From Acanthosoma haemorrhoidale (taxonomy: Eukaryota > Arthropoda > Insecta > Hemiptera > Acanthosomatidae), in contig OV884011.1 of the NCBI GenBank assembly GCA_930367205.1, positions 137,739,437-137,803,436 of the forward strand: a stretch of DNA of 64,000 bases. Direction: 5' to 3'. The notes beneath the pieces are model-generated. The model worked only from the letters and a program-made list of their open reading frames with translations, was not told the origin of the DNA and did no database searches. This document shows, in pieces, positions 32,274 through 43,645 of the stretch. Both the position numbers and the translations under genes were made by a program. Positions within the stretch are counted from its first letter, which is position 1, and the number at the start of each line of letters is the position of its first letter.

Positions 32274-34058
32274 AAAAATATGTATGTATGTATGTACGAA
32301 GACGACCACGGACGGAAAAACAAATAAGCAAAACTATGTTTCTTAAATGTTTTTCCCAATTAGTCAGATTTCTCTTTCAATTGAATTGTTTTCTAGAAGC
32401 AACCTTTTTTTTCTATTTAAACCCAATTCTATTGTCTCACGTGTGTGTGTGTGTGTGTCCCCATAACCACAGTGAATCACTCTTGACGTTTTTTTCAATA
32501 CTTTAGGAAAATAAATAACAAAAAATAATAAAATAATAAAAATAAAACTTTTTTTATCAAACTAGTCTAGTAGCGAAATATATCGGGGTATTTGTAATTT
32601 TGAAATATGGAGAAATATTTTTTTTTTGTATATAAAGACAGAATAACTTAACATACTCAAACCCAGCCTAACATGTTGGATACAAGGAAAGTAGCATTTC
32701 CTAAGCTGGAGAATCATGTATGAGGTATAAAAAAAGGGAGGAAACATTGCCGTCCGTCATAAGCAGAGTTTTGATTACATTGGGAGCGATCGGTGCCTTT
32801 CTGCTGTATCCTATTACAGTTGAAATACCATTTTTAAATCTGATTTTATAAGTTTACATTGAACAATGACTTTTCATTAATTAACTGGATGAAGATAAAC
32901 AGGGCCGGTAATTAAAGTTGAAAACCCGACCTAAAACTCTTGATATTGTACCATCACTTTCAATGTTATAGTTATTTTCAAATATATATTGTACGAATGG
33001 AAATATAAAAAATTTCTTACATGGCATTTAATAATACTGTACAAGCAAATTGGACTTTGATGGGGAATTGGTGACGCAGCTGATTTTTGGATGAATTAAG
33101 TATAACTAAACTTAGTTGTACCAAGCATATTTTATAACACAACAAATGCAGTTTACCAAAAGCAATCATATTATATACACAACAAATGCTATAAATATTT
33201 GATTGCTTGCCAGATCAAAGCGAAAGAAAATAAACACAGATACTTGCCACCACATAACTACTTCAACGATGTTTTGATTCAGAAAGTTGACAGAGAGGCG
33301 GCACGAAGTTCTAACTTTCCGCCCTTGACAGAAGGGGATCAACAAAGTAATATAAAAGAAAAACAAAAATGTTTGTCACAAACAAGTTGAGCTAAATAAA
33401 CCAGAGCTACTGGAGATACCAGAATTAACAAGACAAACCAACATGGTGAGTAGTATTATAACAACAGCTTTCATTAAAAATGGCCCTAAGGAATATAATT
33501 GTTTATATTCATTATACTTAGCTATAGCATTTATTACAGCTGTTTTCATTCCACTATAAGAAATTATAATCATATATCATGAATTAGAGGTTAAACACGA
33601 TCACATTACAAAAGTGAATACAAACTACGGTCAAGGAAAGAAGGGAACGATAAAAAGTTTGATGAAAATGAAATGCCTTGCTCTTGAAACTGAGTATGAC
33701 TTTACCTTTTGTTTGTATGCACATTTTAACTAACATCCATTAGAGGGTCCTTAAATATTATTATAAAAGTTCGTTGTTAGTAAACTTCTGCACGTTATTT
33801 ATTAAATATATCCTTTGCATTTGTAAATATGTATTCTAATATCTTCACATGGTCTTCCATAATATACATGATGTTAATTATTAAATAAAGTTACATCATT
33901 AGAATATATATATATTTAAAAAATGTCTATGTATGAAATTCTATAAGGTTTCTGTTTTATCTCTTATGACTGTAAGGCATTGTTGTGCTGTTCTGAATGA
34001 GCACAGAATCATTATTTTCCGACCTTTATGTAATCAGTATATTCTTTAAGTGTATATA
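32274..34058. other. Non-coding spacer, with (GT)n
   Basis: No gene recognised. A GT microsatellite lies at about 32440-32458. A 63-codon frame at 33199-33390 has a mildly coding-like composition but no domain. A TATATA flank precedes the dead Gypsy element at 34059. Confidence 0.5.
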
Positions 34059-34282
34059 AGTGTTAAGTCTGAGTTTCCGACGGAAGGTCAGGAACTGGCA
34101 GGGGGGATTCAAAGCAGAAGCATGCCTATGTCGAATATTAATACGCTGTAAATAACCCATAATCCTATATGTGTTGGATTATCAACAACAATAAAGCAGC
34201 CTTTTACTGGAGTCAGATTGTGTCGGTGGATTTCCCTCTTTCCTTATTTTGTTTTATCAATCTTAACCGCCGGCGATTAACT
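34059..34282 (+). repeat. Left LTR of element 3 (different family)
   Basis: 224 bp from AGTGTTAAG to GATTAACT, placed after TATATA and directly before the primer site. Its interior is unlike the right LTR of the same unit and unlike the LTRs of elements 1 and 2, apart from the end words and a CAATAAAGC signal. Confidence 0.65.
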
Positions 34283-34299
34283 GGTGCCAAAACCCAGGA
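34282..34299 (+). other. Degenerate tRNA-Phe primer site, element 3
   Basis: TGGTGCCAAAACCCAGGA differs from the primer site of elements 1 and 2 at two positions. It sits at the LTR edge as expected. Confidence 0.75.
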
Positions 34300-34429
34300 A
34301 CCTCGTACGGTGGCGCAGAAAGTGATTATATTTTTTTGTCTTTCTCTCTATTATTTTTTCTTCTTTATCATCTCCTCTCTGTATACGTTGTTTTATAAGA
34401 AAATGCCAGAGAAATTTTTATGACCTGCG

Positions 34430-34620
34430 GTGCTCAATGTAGTGGCAGATATACCACAGTTGCCTCAAACGACCATGGCAGCGGCTCACGCGACTACATT
34501 GGCGTGGATGAAGATTCAGGCAATCACGGCTCAGGATGTGAGGAAGTCCATTTCAGATCAGGAGAGATTCGTAGGTGAAACTGGGGAACTGAACCACTTC
34601 CCTTTAAGGGACCAGCTAAG
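34430..34620 (+). pseudogene. Gag N-terminal fragment, element 3 first copy
   Basis: About 50 residues align with the start of element 2 Gag (MAAAHATTLAWMKIQ against MAEAHANSLAWMKVR, then GETGELNHF). It differs enough to be another subfamily. After the GELNHF word the similarity stops and the frame runs into pol-derived sequence. Confidence 0.75.
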
Positions 34621-34649
34621 CTCGGGGCCTATGAAGATAGCGTTTGGTA

Positions 34650-34985
34650 GCTCTCAACGTTCTACCACCACGACCATATGGTCGTCGCCAACGGTGAGCA
34701 ATGACCAAATTTGTCGTGCCCTCAAGGATGCCTCTAAACCAGGGAAGACTCACAATCTGTAGGTGAGGTGAAACACGGCCATCTGGAAAAATACTTAGCG
34801 ACTGTGGTGGGCGGAACAGATTGGGGTGGATCGAACATTTGTGCGGTGTACCAATACCAGTACCATCAGGCCAAAACAAATCATCAGGAGGAAGACGGGA
34901 CAGCTCAGGCGTTTAAGCGCAAGTATTTCTGGTGGGGGATGTGGAAGACTATTCAGTTTGCTGTTATATTACAGCGGCTTTTGAA
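34650..34985 (+). pseudogene. Pol linker and integrase zinc-finger fragment, element 3
   Basis: Pieces in two frames match element 2 Pol: NDQICRALKDASKPGKTH, a GVDRTFVRCT word, then YHQAKTNH and FKRKYFWWGMWKTI of the integrase zinc finger. The protease, RT and RNase H regions are missing upstream. The sequence jumps at about 34983 into a second gag start. Confidence 0.8.
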
Positions 34986-36093
34986 GTGCCCAAACTACCT
35001 AGGGAAATAATGGCCGATGCTCATGCAAACTCCCTGGCTTAGACGAAGGTGTGAACGGCGACGCCACAGGACCTGAGAAGAACAATATCGGACCTGGAGA
35101 AATTCTCAGGAGAGCTAGGCGAATTAAATCATTTTGTCAAAGGTAGTGATAGGATTATGGTTACTCGACTCTGGTGACCCAAAAACAATCAAAGTGGACC
35201 TACTGTGTAGAATAAAAAGTAGTGTACTAAACCTAATACAGGCCGATGAAGATACTAAGGCCCATAGGTAAAAAAAAGTCCGAAAAAGGCGTATGCATGA
35301 GGCAGATGGACACCAGAAGAGGACATCTTCCAGTGGTTCAGGGAGACCAGCCGGCCGAATCAAACGACAGGGCAGTGCGCCGGAGAATTCTTGGCAAAGT
35401 TCAACAAAATAACTCAAAAAATCAGAGAAACGGGGAACCTAGCGGAAGTATAAGCAAGAACGGCATTCCTATCGAGCATTCTGAAGGTACAGTTGGCCAG
35501 GAGAACAGGTAAGAAAGATACTCTACCGGGATACCGATCGTTCATTGAGTACGCCCAAGATATAATGGACTCTAGTACCGGGAGGAGAACCCGTGAAGGA
35601 GAAGAAGAATTAGAGGCAGAAGAGACAGGGTGGTCCAAGGTGATGTACAGGAGGCCGAGAATGCCGCAACAGGCACGGAAGAGTAAGGCTCATCGCTTTG
35701 TGGAGAAACAATTCACGGTGGTGGCTAAAGGAACGAGACCTAGCCAAGGGAGACCAAGGCCCCGCGGGAGGAAGGAGGACAGAACATGTCACGGATAAGG
35801 GAGAATTGGCCACCTAGTGGCGCAATGCCCGCGCACAACGTGTTTTGAATTCAGAATGGAAGGACACATCACGAGACCGGTCCCATATATTTTCCAGCAA
35901 GCAGAGAGGTATAGGCCGGAACCGATGGAGATAACCGCACATAGGGTGTGGAGAAGAACCAGAACCTCTCTGAATCGTCAAAAACTACGGGAGCGTCGGA
36001 GACAGAAGAAGAATACGAACCCATGAGCAGCAGAGGAAAGGTTGAAGGGGACGGCAAGGTACGGAAGGAGGGAGGAAATTGCAAGCGGTGGTA
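34983..36093 (+). pseudogene. Second gag copy, element 3, with many stops
   Basis: This follows element 2 Gag from FEVPKLPRE to the tail, with several nonsense codons and frameshifts. Recognisable parts are RRTISDLEKFSGELGELNHF, KVQLARRTGKKDTLPGYRSF, GWSKVMYRRPRMPQQA, a knuckle GRIGHLVAQCPRT with its first half damaged, and RYRPEPMEI. The frame equivalent to Gag ends in a TGA at 36094-36096, at the same place as the UGA of element 2. Confidence 0.85.
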
Positions 36094-36096
36094 TGA

Positions 36097-36330
36097 GAGG
36101 TGGCCGCACGTTAAGAAACATCAGCGTGAAAGGGAATAGCGGGGTCTTCAGCAATGCAAGACGTGACCCCGACAGCAAACAGAGCACTGGTAGATCTACA
36201 AGTGGTACATTCACCTGGAGGGGGTACAAGTGGGTAACCGTCATAGACATGTTTGGCAAAATGGCAAGTCATGCCAGACCTATCGGTGAAAACAGTGTGC
36301 AGGCATTACGCACATGGTATTTATTTGTAT
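36097..36330 (+). pseudogene. Pol start and integrase core fragment, element 3
   Basis: Just after the UGA the GGRTL word of the element 2 pol leader is kept. A deletion then joins it to the integrase core (TFTWRGYKWVTVIDMFGKM, ending ALRTW). The first catalytic aspartate region is disrupted by a frameshift. Confidence 0.75.
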
Positions 36331-36377
36331 ATCTGTAAACAAACATTTTTTTTTTTTTTATTTTTATCTATGTATAA

Positions 36378-36400
36378 GTTTACGGGGAATGTCCGTAAAC
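36378..36400 (+). other. Conserved hairpin, element 3
   Basis: The same 23-bp hairpin as at 27174-27196 (GTTTACGG, 7-nt loop, CCGTAAAC), just before the 3' LTR. No difference is seen although the surrounding sequence has diverged. Confidence 0.7.
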
Positions 36401-36407
36401 TGGTAGG

Positions 36408-36585
36408 TGTTATGGCTGGTGGCAAGACAATCTTAAGCCTAATACTACAGGATTTAATGTAAGCAAAGCCTGTGTATAGATAAAGGATGAGAAGATAATA
36501 AAGCCAGTTAACAATCGAACCTGTGTGTGGTATTACCATCCTTATTGTCTCTTTGTTTATCGCCTACAGCCGGGAGACGATAACT
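36408..36585 (+). repeat. Right LTR of element 3 (element 2 type)
   Basis: About 178 bp related to the element 2 LTR. Shared words in order include CTTAAGCCTAATA, AATAAAGCCAGTTA and GGGAGACGATAACT. It is followed by TATATATAG. It is a diverged 3' LTR of the same family or a sister family. Confidence 0.8.
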
Positions 36586-39500
36586 TATATATAGATGGAC
36601 GAAATGATTTCATCATTTCATAAGTTATCATAAATAAGTTAAATTTATACAACGTAAATATAATATTCACATTATACGATTTTGTGTGATTTTTCAATGT
36701 AAAGGCGGGATTGTAAAACTCCTTCCTGCCAACCTGTAGGTATTTCATGTGTATTAATAATGACAAATAAATACAAAACACAATCCCATTATGTCACAAG
36801 TGCAATGCGATTCTTGGAATAGGTTCGTTTAATTAAACAGTTGACAGAATCATGCCAATAAACGACACAATCTATATGAATGTTTTATTTTATTAAGTGT
36901 AGAATGTCGTGTAAACCTTTTTATTAAATGATAAATGTCGTGATGGTAAAATTTCAAATATATCATGATTAAATAAACCAGAAATATATTTTTTATGGGG
37001 TGCACGAGGTTATTATGGATAAGATAACACACGTGTGTTTCATATTTCTGTTTACCGTAATATCTAAAACATTGTTCCAGTATAAAAGACACAAATAGCT
37101 CTAAGTATCTTAATAAACTCATAAATAATAGAAATTGTGCATGTGTATCGTTTCAAAAAGCGATACACTCAAAACCGGCTTAAAAATATAAAATTTTTAC
37201 TACAGATTTCTGCAGCATGTGTATTTTTCTAACCAACGGGTGTTTTACAGCTTAATTCATAAAAAACTCTGGCAGAGCTTTAGTTTAGTGGGATATTTCT
37301 TATGTCCTGCTAATACCGGCAAAAATCCGTGCAAAATGTTCTGAAAAGAACATATATCCTCGAGATTGCAAAGCCGCAATATCTATTTGGAAGTCGGCCA
37401 AAAACCGCTATGACCGATTGGATCTAGTTGTATAAAGGAGTCAAACAATAGACCAGCTCTTTTTTTAAAATATTTGCAGATATATATTCATGGTCTTACG
37501 GGAAGTGCAGGATGTATTGTCATTCATTCAATTTAACTGGAGAAAAAAAATAGAAAACCATTGCACTTCGATTATTAACATTTATTAACCAAAGAAAACA
37601 AAGGTATGATCGGAATTGGAACGAGTAGTACCTAGGCTACCTGACTGGTGATTGGGGAGTTCCTGAGTACATGTCCCAAAATATAATTTTCCATTAGCTA
37701 ATAATTATTAACAATGGTTGGATCAATACCATAACAAAATTTGGCTCGTGTAACTCGTGTTTTTTTGAGGCGAGAACGGAAATATACACGCATGAATCTA
37801 CAAACTTGTTTTGAGGGAAATAAAAATTCCCTGTAAAAGTTTCCAATTATGAAAATAATGCATTCATGGAATTTCGCTCGTGTTCATAATCATGAAAACA
37901 AAGCGAGGCTGGACTAAACTCAATGGGGGTTTGGGGTAATTGAGGTTGACTGTGCAGCTAATTTTTGTTAGATGAACCATCGCAATAAATTCTATTTCCA
38001 ATTTCTATAAGTAAGTGTACATTTTATACTAAGCATGCAGTGCATTTTATTTCATTGTGATAAGTAAAATAAAAACGGGTCACTGCGGTGTTTTAGTGAC
38101 TGACAGAAAAAATGTGATCGTCTTGGAAGATAGTAAGTAGAGTTCACCATATCTGGATTGAATTTGTGAAGGAATGTGGTAATTAAATTAGATTTTTTTG
38201 GTAGGAAGCCTTTGTTGAATACGTTTTTGAGTAAAGAGCCATGACACATTAGGCACTAAATGGCCAGGGAAGTTTTATTCTGGACCAGCAGGGATATTAT
38301 AGCTTACCAGTACCCCTGGACAGCTTAGTCTCTTCCTTGATCTTATAAGGAGACCTTGGAGATAAACACTTTAAATCTGATAAAGAGGCCCTTTGAGTAT
38401 GACTGCCGGTGGATCAAAGGATGCTAAACCTCAGCCTGCCCACTGGTAGCTAATCAGGTCACTAATTCCAGGCATTACTGAGTTATCTGATCCCGATTTC
38501 TGCTGACCGCATCCTACCTATGTCTTAGTAAAGGTCAATTATATTGGATTCAGGGTTGAATCCATGTGTCAAATTGTATACATTTTCGTGGATGATTTCA
38601 TCCCTGGCAATTCTGAACGATTCCGGAGTGTGTATTGTGTATAATTATATTCGAAGAAAGCCCAATGATAAAACTTTTGGATTAATGTCACCGGCCTGAT
38701 TGCAAAAGTATGAAATGATTCAAAAGTACTTATCCTGACATCCTTACTTTTTCCGTTGAATCCTGTAGTCTGACTTTTAATTAACAGTCTCATGTAAAGG
38801 TTATACAAGGATAGGCTGAGTGAGAAACTCAACTATTGGTATATATTTATTAGAAATGGGCCTCGAAGTCAAGCCAGCTTATTCTGGTTCGGAGGAAAAC
38901 AAGCTCTAAAGATTCAGCCATGCTCGTAGGTGGAAGGTTTATACAAATTACACTCTGCACACGAACTAGAGGAGGAAGACCTAACGAAGATTCCATAAAT
39001 CATAGAAAAACTTTGTGAAGGAGAAGAGTGCACCATATAAATACTTAGTAAAATAAAATTAAAAAAAAAGAAAGTCAAGAAACAATGTAGAGAGACGACC
39101 AAATCAAGGTTAAAGCATATTGATTTTACTTCAATACTATTAAAATTATAGTTAAAAAAAAATGAAGCTTGTTAAAATTGACAAAAAATAATTCATTTTA
39201 ATAGTTGAACCATGTATAGCTAAAACGGGGGACGGTTTACCCCCTTACCCCCCCCCCCCCCACCGAAAAAATAAAAAATTGCTGACCTTTTAAAATCTGC
39301 TGAAATGAATTTGAATCATGCGGATTTACTTTATTTAAAAGAACACGGAAGTGTTATGGATACCAGCAGGGCTTTTTTACCTTTTATTTGTTTTTACATA
39401 CTTTTCTCAATTATATCTAAACCAAAACATATTGTGTGCATAAATCGGGGTTGTTTTCAATTTATATATAATTCAATAAATTTATCACGAAGTGTCCATT

Positions 39501-39870
39501 TTTATTGACGCTTTCGCAAAACATGAAATCAGACCCAAAAATAAAGAAGATTTATCTGGACTCGTTGATGGTTGACTATGTTTATTTGGGCTCGTGAATT
39601 ATTTGCTATGTCGGGGTACATTTTTGTGTCATTTGGATAGCAATCATTTCATGGTTAGAGTATTTTAACTGATCAGAAATTTCGTCGAAGAACGTTACGT
39701 TGTAGAACGTTATTTTACTTTAAGTTACTTTGAGGTTGAATAAACAGAAATAAATATATTCTCAATATATTGCAGCACCTGAAGTAGCTTGTAGATGGCG
39801 ATGAGGTCATCGGGCTGGCAATACTCTCCTGTCACCTCTCAAACGTTATTTTGGTTGAATAGAAAGGGTT
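36586..39870. other. AT-rich non-coding DNA, no gene seen
   Basis: No recognisable domain in any frame. A less AT-rich stretch at about 38270-38560 has no long frame. It includes a small hairpin (TGGATTCA/TGAATCCA, 38545-38564). A run of C lies at about 39248-39262. No transposon ends are apparent. Confidence 0.45.
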
Positions 39871-39879
39871 CATTATTTC

Positions 39880-40210
39880 TCTATGCCAATAGCTGCTCAT
39901 TTTCAATTGCGGGGCTGATGGAACCACGGCTATAACCAACCTAATTAAAAAAGTTCCCCTGGGAAATAAATAAATCAAACCCGGGTCGTGCACACTAATC
40001 ATTGACCAATTAGGCACTACACAGCTAAATAACTATTACAGGCTTTGAAATATTTATTTGTGTCGGGCATTCTGCATCAAAGTACATCCCCATAAGCAAA
40101 ACAATGCATGGAATGGCCTGACTAATGAGTGTTGCTATCCTTATTTGCACATGAAAACCAATTACAGCGTGTCTTTGATATGCTAATAAATTGCAGATAC
40201 CTGTAAAAAA
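39880..40210. promoter_or_regulatory. Possible enhancer: POU/homeobox-like motif cluster
   Basis: Dense, non-repetitive sequence with many factor-site-like words: CTAATCATTGACCAATTAGG, GACTAATGAG, ATTTGCAC (40143-40150) and ATGCTAAT (40180-40187), the last two close to the POU octamer. There is no open frame. The texture resembles conserved developmental enhancers, but conservation cannot be tested here. Confidence 0.3.
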
Positions 40211-41274
40211 AAAAGAAATTATGTTTGCTTAACATAGAATCATAAAAGCTGTGATTACGCTCGTGTAGTTGGTAATATTTTGTTTTGAGAGTTTGACATT
40301 CTGGTAAAATATTTCACCACACATTAAAGAAGGTGAGTTGTAATTAATGGCCGGTAGTTAACTGGCTTTAGCTACCAGAAAGTTAATTCTTTTCTTTTCA
40401 TAAAAAGTTTTCTAAATAATAGTCGTTATAATCTCTTTTTTTCTTCTTGTCATTCTGTTACTTATCCTTCTTTATTGCCGTTATCCTTTATAACTTTTTT
40501 TTTCTGAGTTAAATCAGAGTTTTTAAAGAAAAAAAAAATTATAATTTTTATTCACCAGGATAAACTAGCATTATTTATATTTTATTCTGTTCCAGTGTTC
40601 TACCGAAGCAAAAACAGAATCACAAAAAAGTTGTAAGCTTTCATAGAAATGCTTTTTTTTTTTTTTTCTGTAACAGTGTCTTGGTTTAGATAAAGAAATA
40701 TACAGATAAACGTTTATGCCTAGTAGGCGGGTAAATATAGTTACTAAAACTATCTGACCACCATTTTCATAATACGCAACATTTGACACATTTATAGGGA
40801 TAGATAGAAATTTAAAGATACTTCCTACTAAAAAGAATACGTCATTATATTTCGGCGTGTGGAAAAAAAAAATAGTTCTACACTTGGACCATAACTAGAT
40901 TATCTGATAATCGGAAAAACTCCTTCTTTGCGTAGCGTGGACAATTCCCAGTTCAAGTTAGTTAATTTAAATTTATGTTTCCAGTTCTGTTCGCTAGCAA
41001 TGCATCTTTGTTCTTTGGTCTTTAAAGGGACGGTAACATGGTATATGTTATTGCTATTATACGGGTTTTTATCGGTCAATGGGACATTAATTACATATAT
41101 TACGAAATGAAATCATGTTTAAGTGTAGTTCTTGAACTAGTCGTTCCGTCGCAACAACGGAAAAACTACAGCCAGAGGCTATGAAGAAAATGTAAAATGT
41201 TTAGTTTACAAGGAAGCTTATTAAAAATTTAGTTGAATTTGCACACATATATATTTATATATGTGTATAAATAA

Positions 41275-41307
<33 letters not shown>

Positions 41308-41480
41308 GCTTACATATACACATACAGCCTTATATATTTTTTAATTGAAAATCCTGTGAGAGAAACAAATAATTGATCGAATTTATCAAAGCACGTAGAG
41401 CTATAACTAGAAGGGAATCCTACATGTTCTCTGTTATGTATTCTGCTCCCCAGCCACCAACGCCAGGTTTAAACAAAAAC
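40211..41480. other. Non-coding DNA with an AT microsatellite
   Basis: Homopolymer-rich DNA with an imperfect TA repeat at about 41245-41310. No gene was recognised. Confidence 0.45.
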
Positions 41481-41487
41481 TCAAAAA

Positions 41488-41604
41488 ATGGCGGAGGCAA
41501 ACAGTGGTGTTTTAGCTAGATACCGGAATGACCTAGATCCGGCCACCACCCAGCCGAACAGTATCCGAGTCGGCAAATGGATCAAAGATAAAATATTAGT
41601 TTAA
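41488..41604 (+). CDS. Small frame or first exon, unknown protein (38 codons)
   Basis: An ATG in a favourable insect start context (CAAAAAATGG) opens 38 codons ending in TAA. The peptide begins MAEANSGVLARYRNDLDPAT and has a varied, soluble, coding-like composition unlike nearby chance frames. Codons are richer in G and C than the surroundings. It could be the first coding exon of a host gene, spliced before the TAA, or a short independent peptide. I do not recognise the family. A GC-richer stretch (41420-41800) around it could be a promoter and 5' exon region. Confidence 0.3.
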   Translation: MAEANSGVLARYRNDLDPATTQPNSIRVGKWIKDKILV

Positions 41605-43551
41605 CGGAACCCAATATATCCCTTTTATCCGACTCTATGGTGCTGGTCTGCGGGCTGGGAGGAGTTAAAATTTCAAACTACTTTTTTCAAGTGAAAACTT
41701 TAGTAATTTGTCTATGGCAGTCTGAATAGAGCGCGGTGAAGCGGTAGGAGATGTAGGAGCAGAGCGTAGGTGTGCCTCTGCCCTCTGCAGCGGGAAAGTT
41801 TATATTAAAAATTAAATTGAAAATCCTCTTTCTTCACGTGGATCAGGAACCAAATTCAAATACATGCTGTTTAGTTTGTTTTATAATGGGAAGATATCTA
41901 TGAAATAATGATATCTAGAACACTAAAATAAGAAAAATTTCGCTTTTTTTTTTTTTCAAACGTTGTTCCAGACTTTCATATATTAGCTAAACACTATATA
42001 CCAGCGTTGGTTTACAATCCCATCGTATTTAAAAAAATAGAAATATTTTTTTGGGATTGAAGGTTTTATGCCTAGGTATGGATCCGATTAACCTAAATAG
42101 TCTATATGTTTCCCTCATCCTGAATTTCTAACTAAAGAGCGTAGGAAAAAAAAAAATTCCCAATCAAAACAGGTTAGAGGGTAGTTGTCATATATTAAGC
42201 AAACAACTTTTGTTTCACTCAATAATTTGATTTTAACACATATTTGATGCAAAGGGGGCAATAAATACGAGCTACAAAGTGTTAGTTGGTTTCAAATCTG
42301 TAAATTTTCATTTTGTATACGATTTTGTAATACGAAACTGTATGAAAAACACAAATTTTTCCGAAGTTGCTTAAATGCCTCTCCAATTTTTTTATTATTG
42401 TTTTTACATAAATAAACGTTTTGCCTATTCACCCATCCTTAGGGCTGTAGACGATGTAAAATCTTCTTCTTTCTATCAGCACTGATAGTAACAGTATTCT
42501 AACGTTACGTGAGAATACATTTCCGTTCACTATGAAATCAAGTAATAATAAACTTTATGATGTTATACTTTTATCAGGTACCTCAACGCCAACCTATGCT
42601 AAGGCCCCGTTCCCATGATGCATTGATTGGTGAACCTTGGAGGGCTCGAGCTTTGTACTTCGGGACTTGCGGTCCGAGCGGGAGACCGTTCACACGGCCC
42701 GCGGATTGTAAATCACGAGTAGACGATGTAGCCCTCTCCTTGTCAACACGTAAATTGCCAGACGTCCCTTCGTTGGTTGTGTTTTTTTCTGTTGTTCCAC
42801 AAGTATGAAGTTTATGAATCGAGCAGTGACGAATAAGAAGCGTGTGCCACAGTGGCTTTTGTATCGTTGAGTGGTGAAGTTTTAAAAAAGAAAACGGTGA
42901 AAATGCAAAAGGCGTTGGTGGATGGTATAAAAGTAATAATAAGTAATAAATATAATACTGAAACTAATAAAACAAATCTAAAATTTAAATGAGGCCATTT
43001 AAAGAAACTGCATGCAAAATGAGCCCGCTTTACTTGTTGTAGATACAATGCTAGCTAGTGACATACTGAGTGAATTAAAAACTTCCTGAAAGTAGCCATC
43101 ATATCTTCTCTCTTCTTTTTCAGTTCTTTCAAAGAGCAATTCATACTAACTTCCAGGCTGTGTGTACTGGCGATTTGCTCCTACTTAAATTATTGCAATT
43201 TTCACCAATTCTCCGTTGTGCATCGTTGTAGAATAAGTGGTGGTGTGGCTGTGAATGCTGTTTTATATAACATTGGTGTATGTAATGATTTTTCGTTTAC
43301 GTTTAGCTTTGCATTTCCCTTAATTTTAATAATAATTATAATATAATAATACAATTAATAATTATAATAATATATATTATAATACATTATGCATATTTGA
43401 ATCTTTTAAATTTCAGCTGTTTTTATTTTACCATTGTTAATGTTTACTTTTTTATGTAATTTTTATACACTAAAGATGTGGGCTGTCGAATGCACTTGCC
43501 AATTAAAAAAAAATGCGACCATTTATGTGTCTTAAAAATTAAAAAAATTGT
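41605..43551. other. Non-coding DNA with GC-rich patch at about 42590-42750
   Basis: No gene recognised. The patch at 42590-42750 contains the words GGCCCCGTTCCCATGATGCA and GTTCACACGGCCCGCGG. These recall the terminal regions of Harbinger-type DNA transposons, but terminal repeats were not found. AT-rich repeats are present at 43325-43390. Confidence 0.35.
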
Positions 43552-43645
43552 TAATGTGGTATGAATGAGAAAATTGAAGATAATTACTTAATGGCAAATA
43601 AGGAAGATTGTAATTTTATCACAATAAAGATTTAAAATATAAAAC
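43552..43645 (+). mobile_element. LINE-A 3' tail fragment
   Basis: Matches the tail of the LINE at 54500-54595: TGGTATGAATGAGA, then GGAAGATTGTAATTTTATCACAATAAAGA. No coding sequence is left upstream, so it is a severely 5'-truncated insertion or a remnant. Confidence 0.65.

Larger units (their letters stand above)
34059..36585 (+). mobile_element. Dead chimeric Gypsy element 3
   Basis: This is a plus-strand relative of element 2 between TA-rich flanks. It has an LTR, a tRNA-Phe-like primer site (2 mismatches), a gag start, part of the pol linker and integrase zinc finger, then a second gag with the conserved UGA, a small integrase core piece, the pre-polypurine hairpin and a 3' LTR. Protease, RT, RNase H and most of integrase are missing, and stops and frameshifts are common. 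The two LTRs are unlike each other, and the two gag starts belong to different subfamilies. It is therefore a recombinant or nested remnant. Confidence 0.85.

Noticed and set aside
41245..41310. TA repeat considered as another Gypsy insertion site
   Set aside because: No LTR end words (AGTTA or TAACT) occur next to it.
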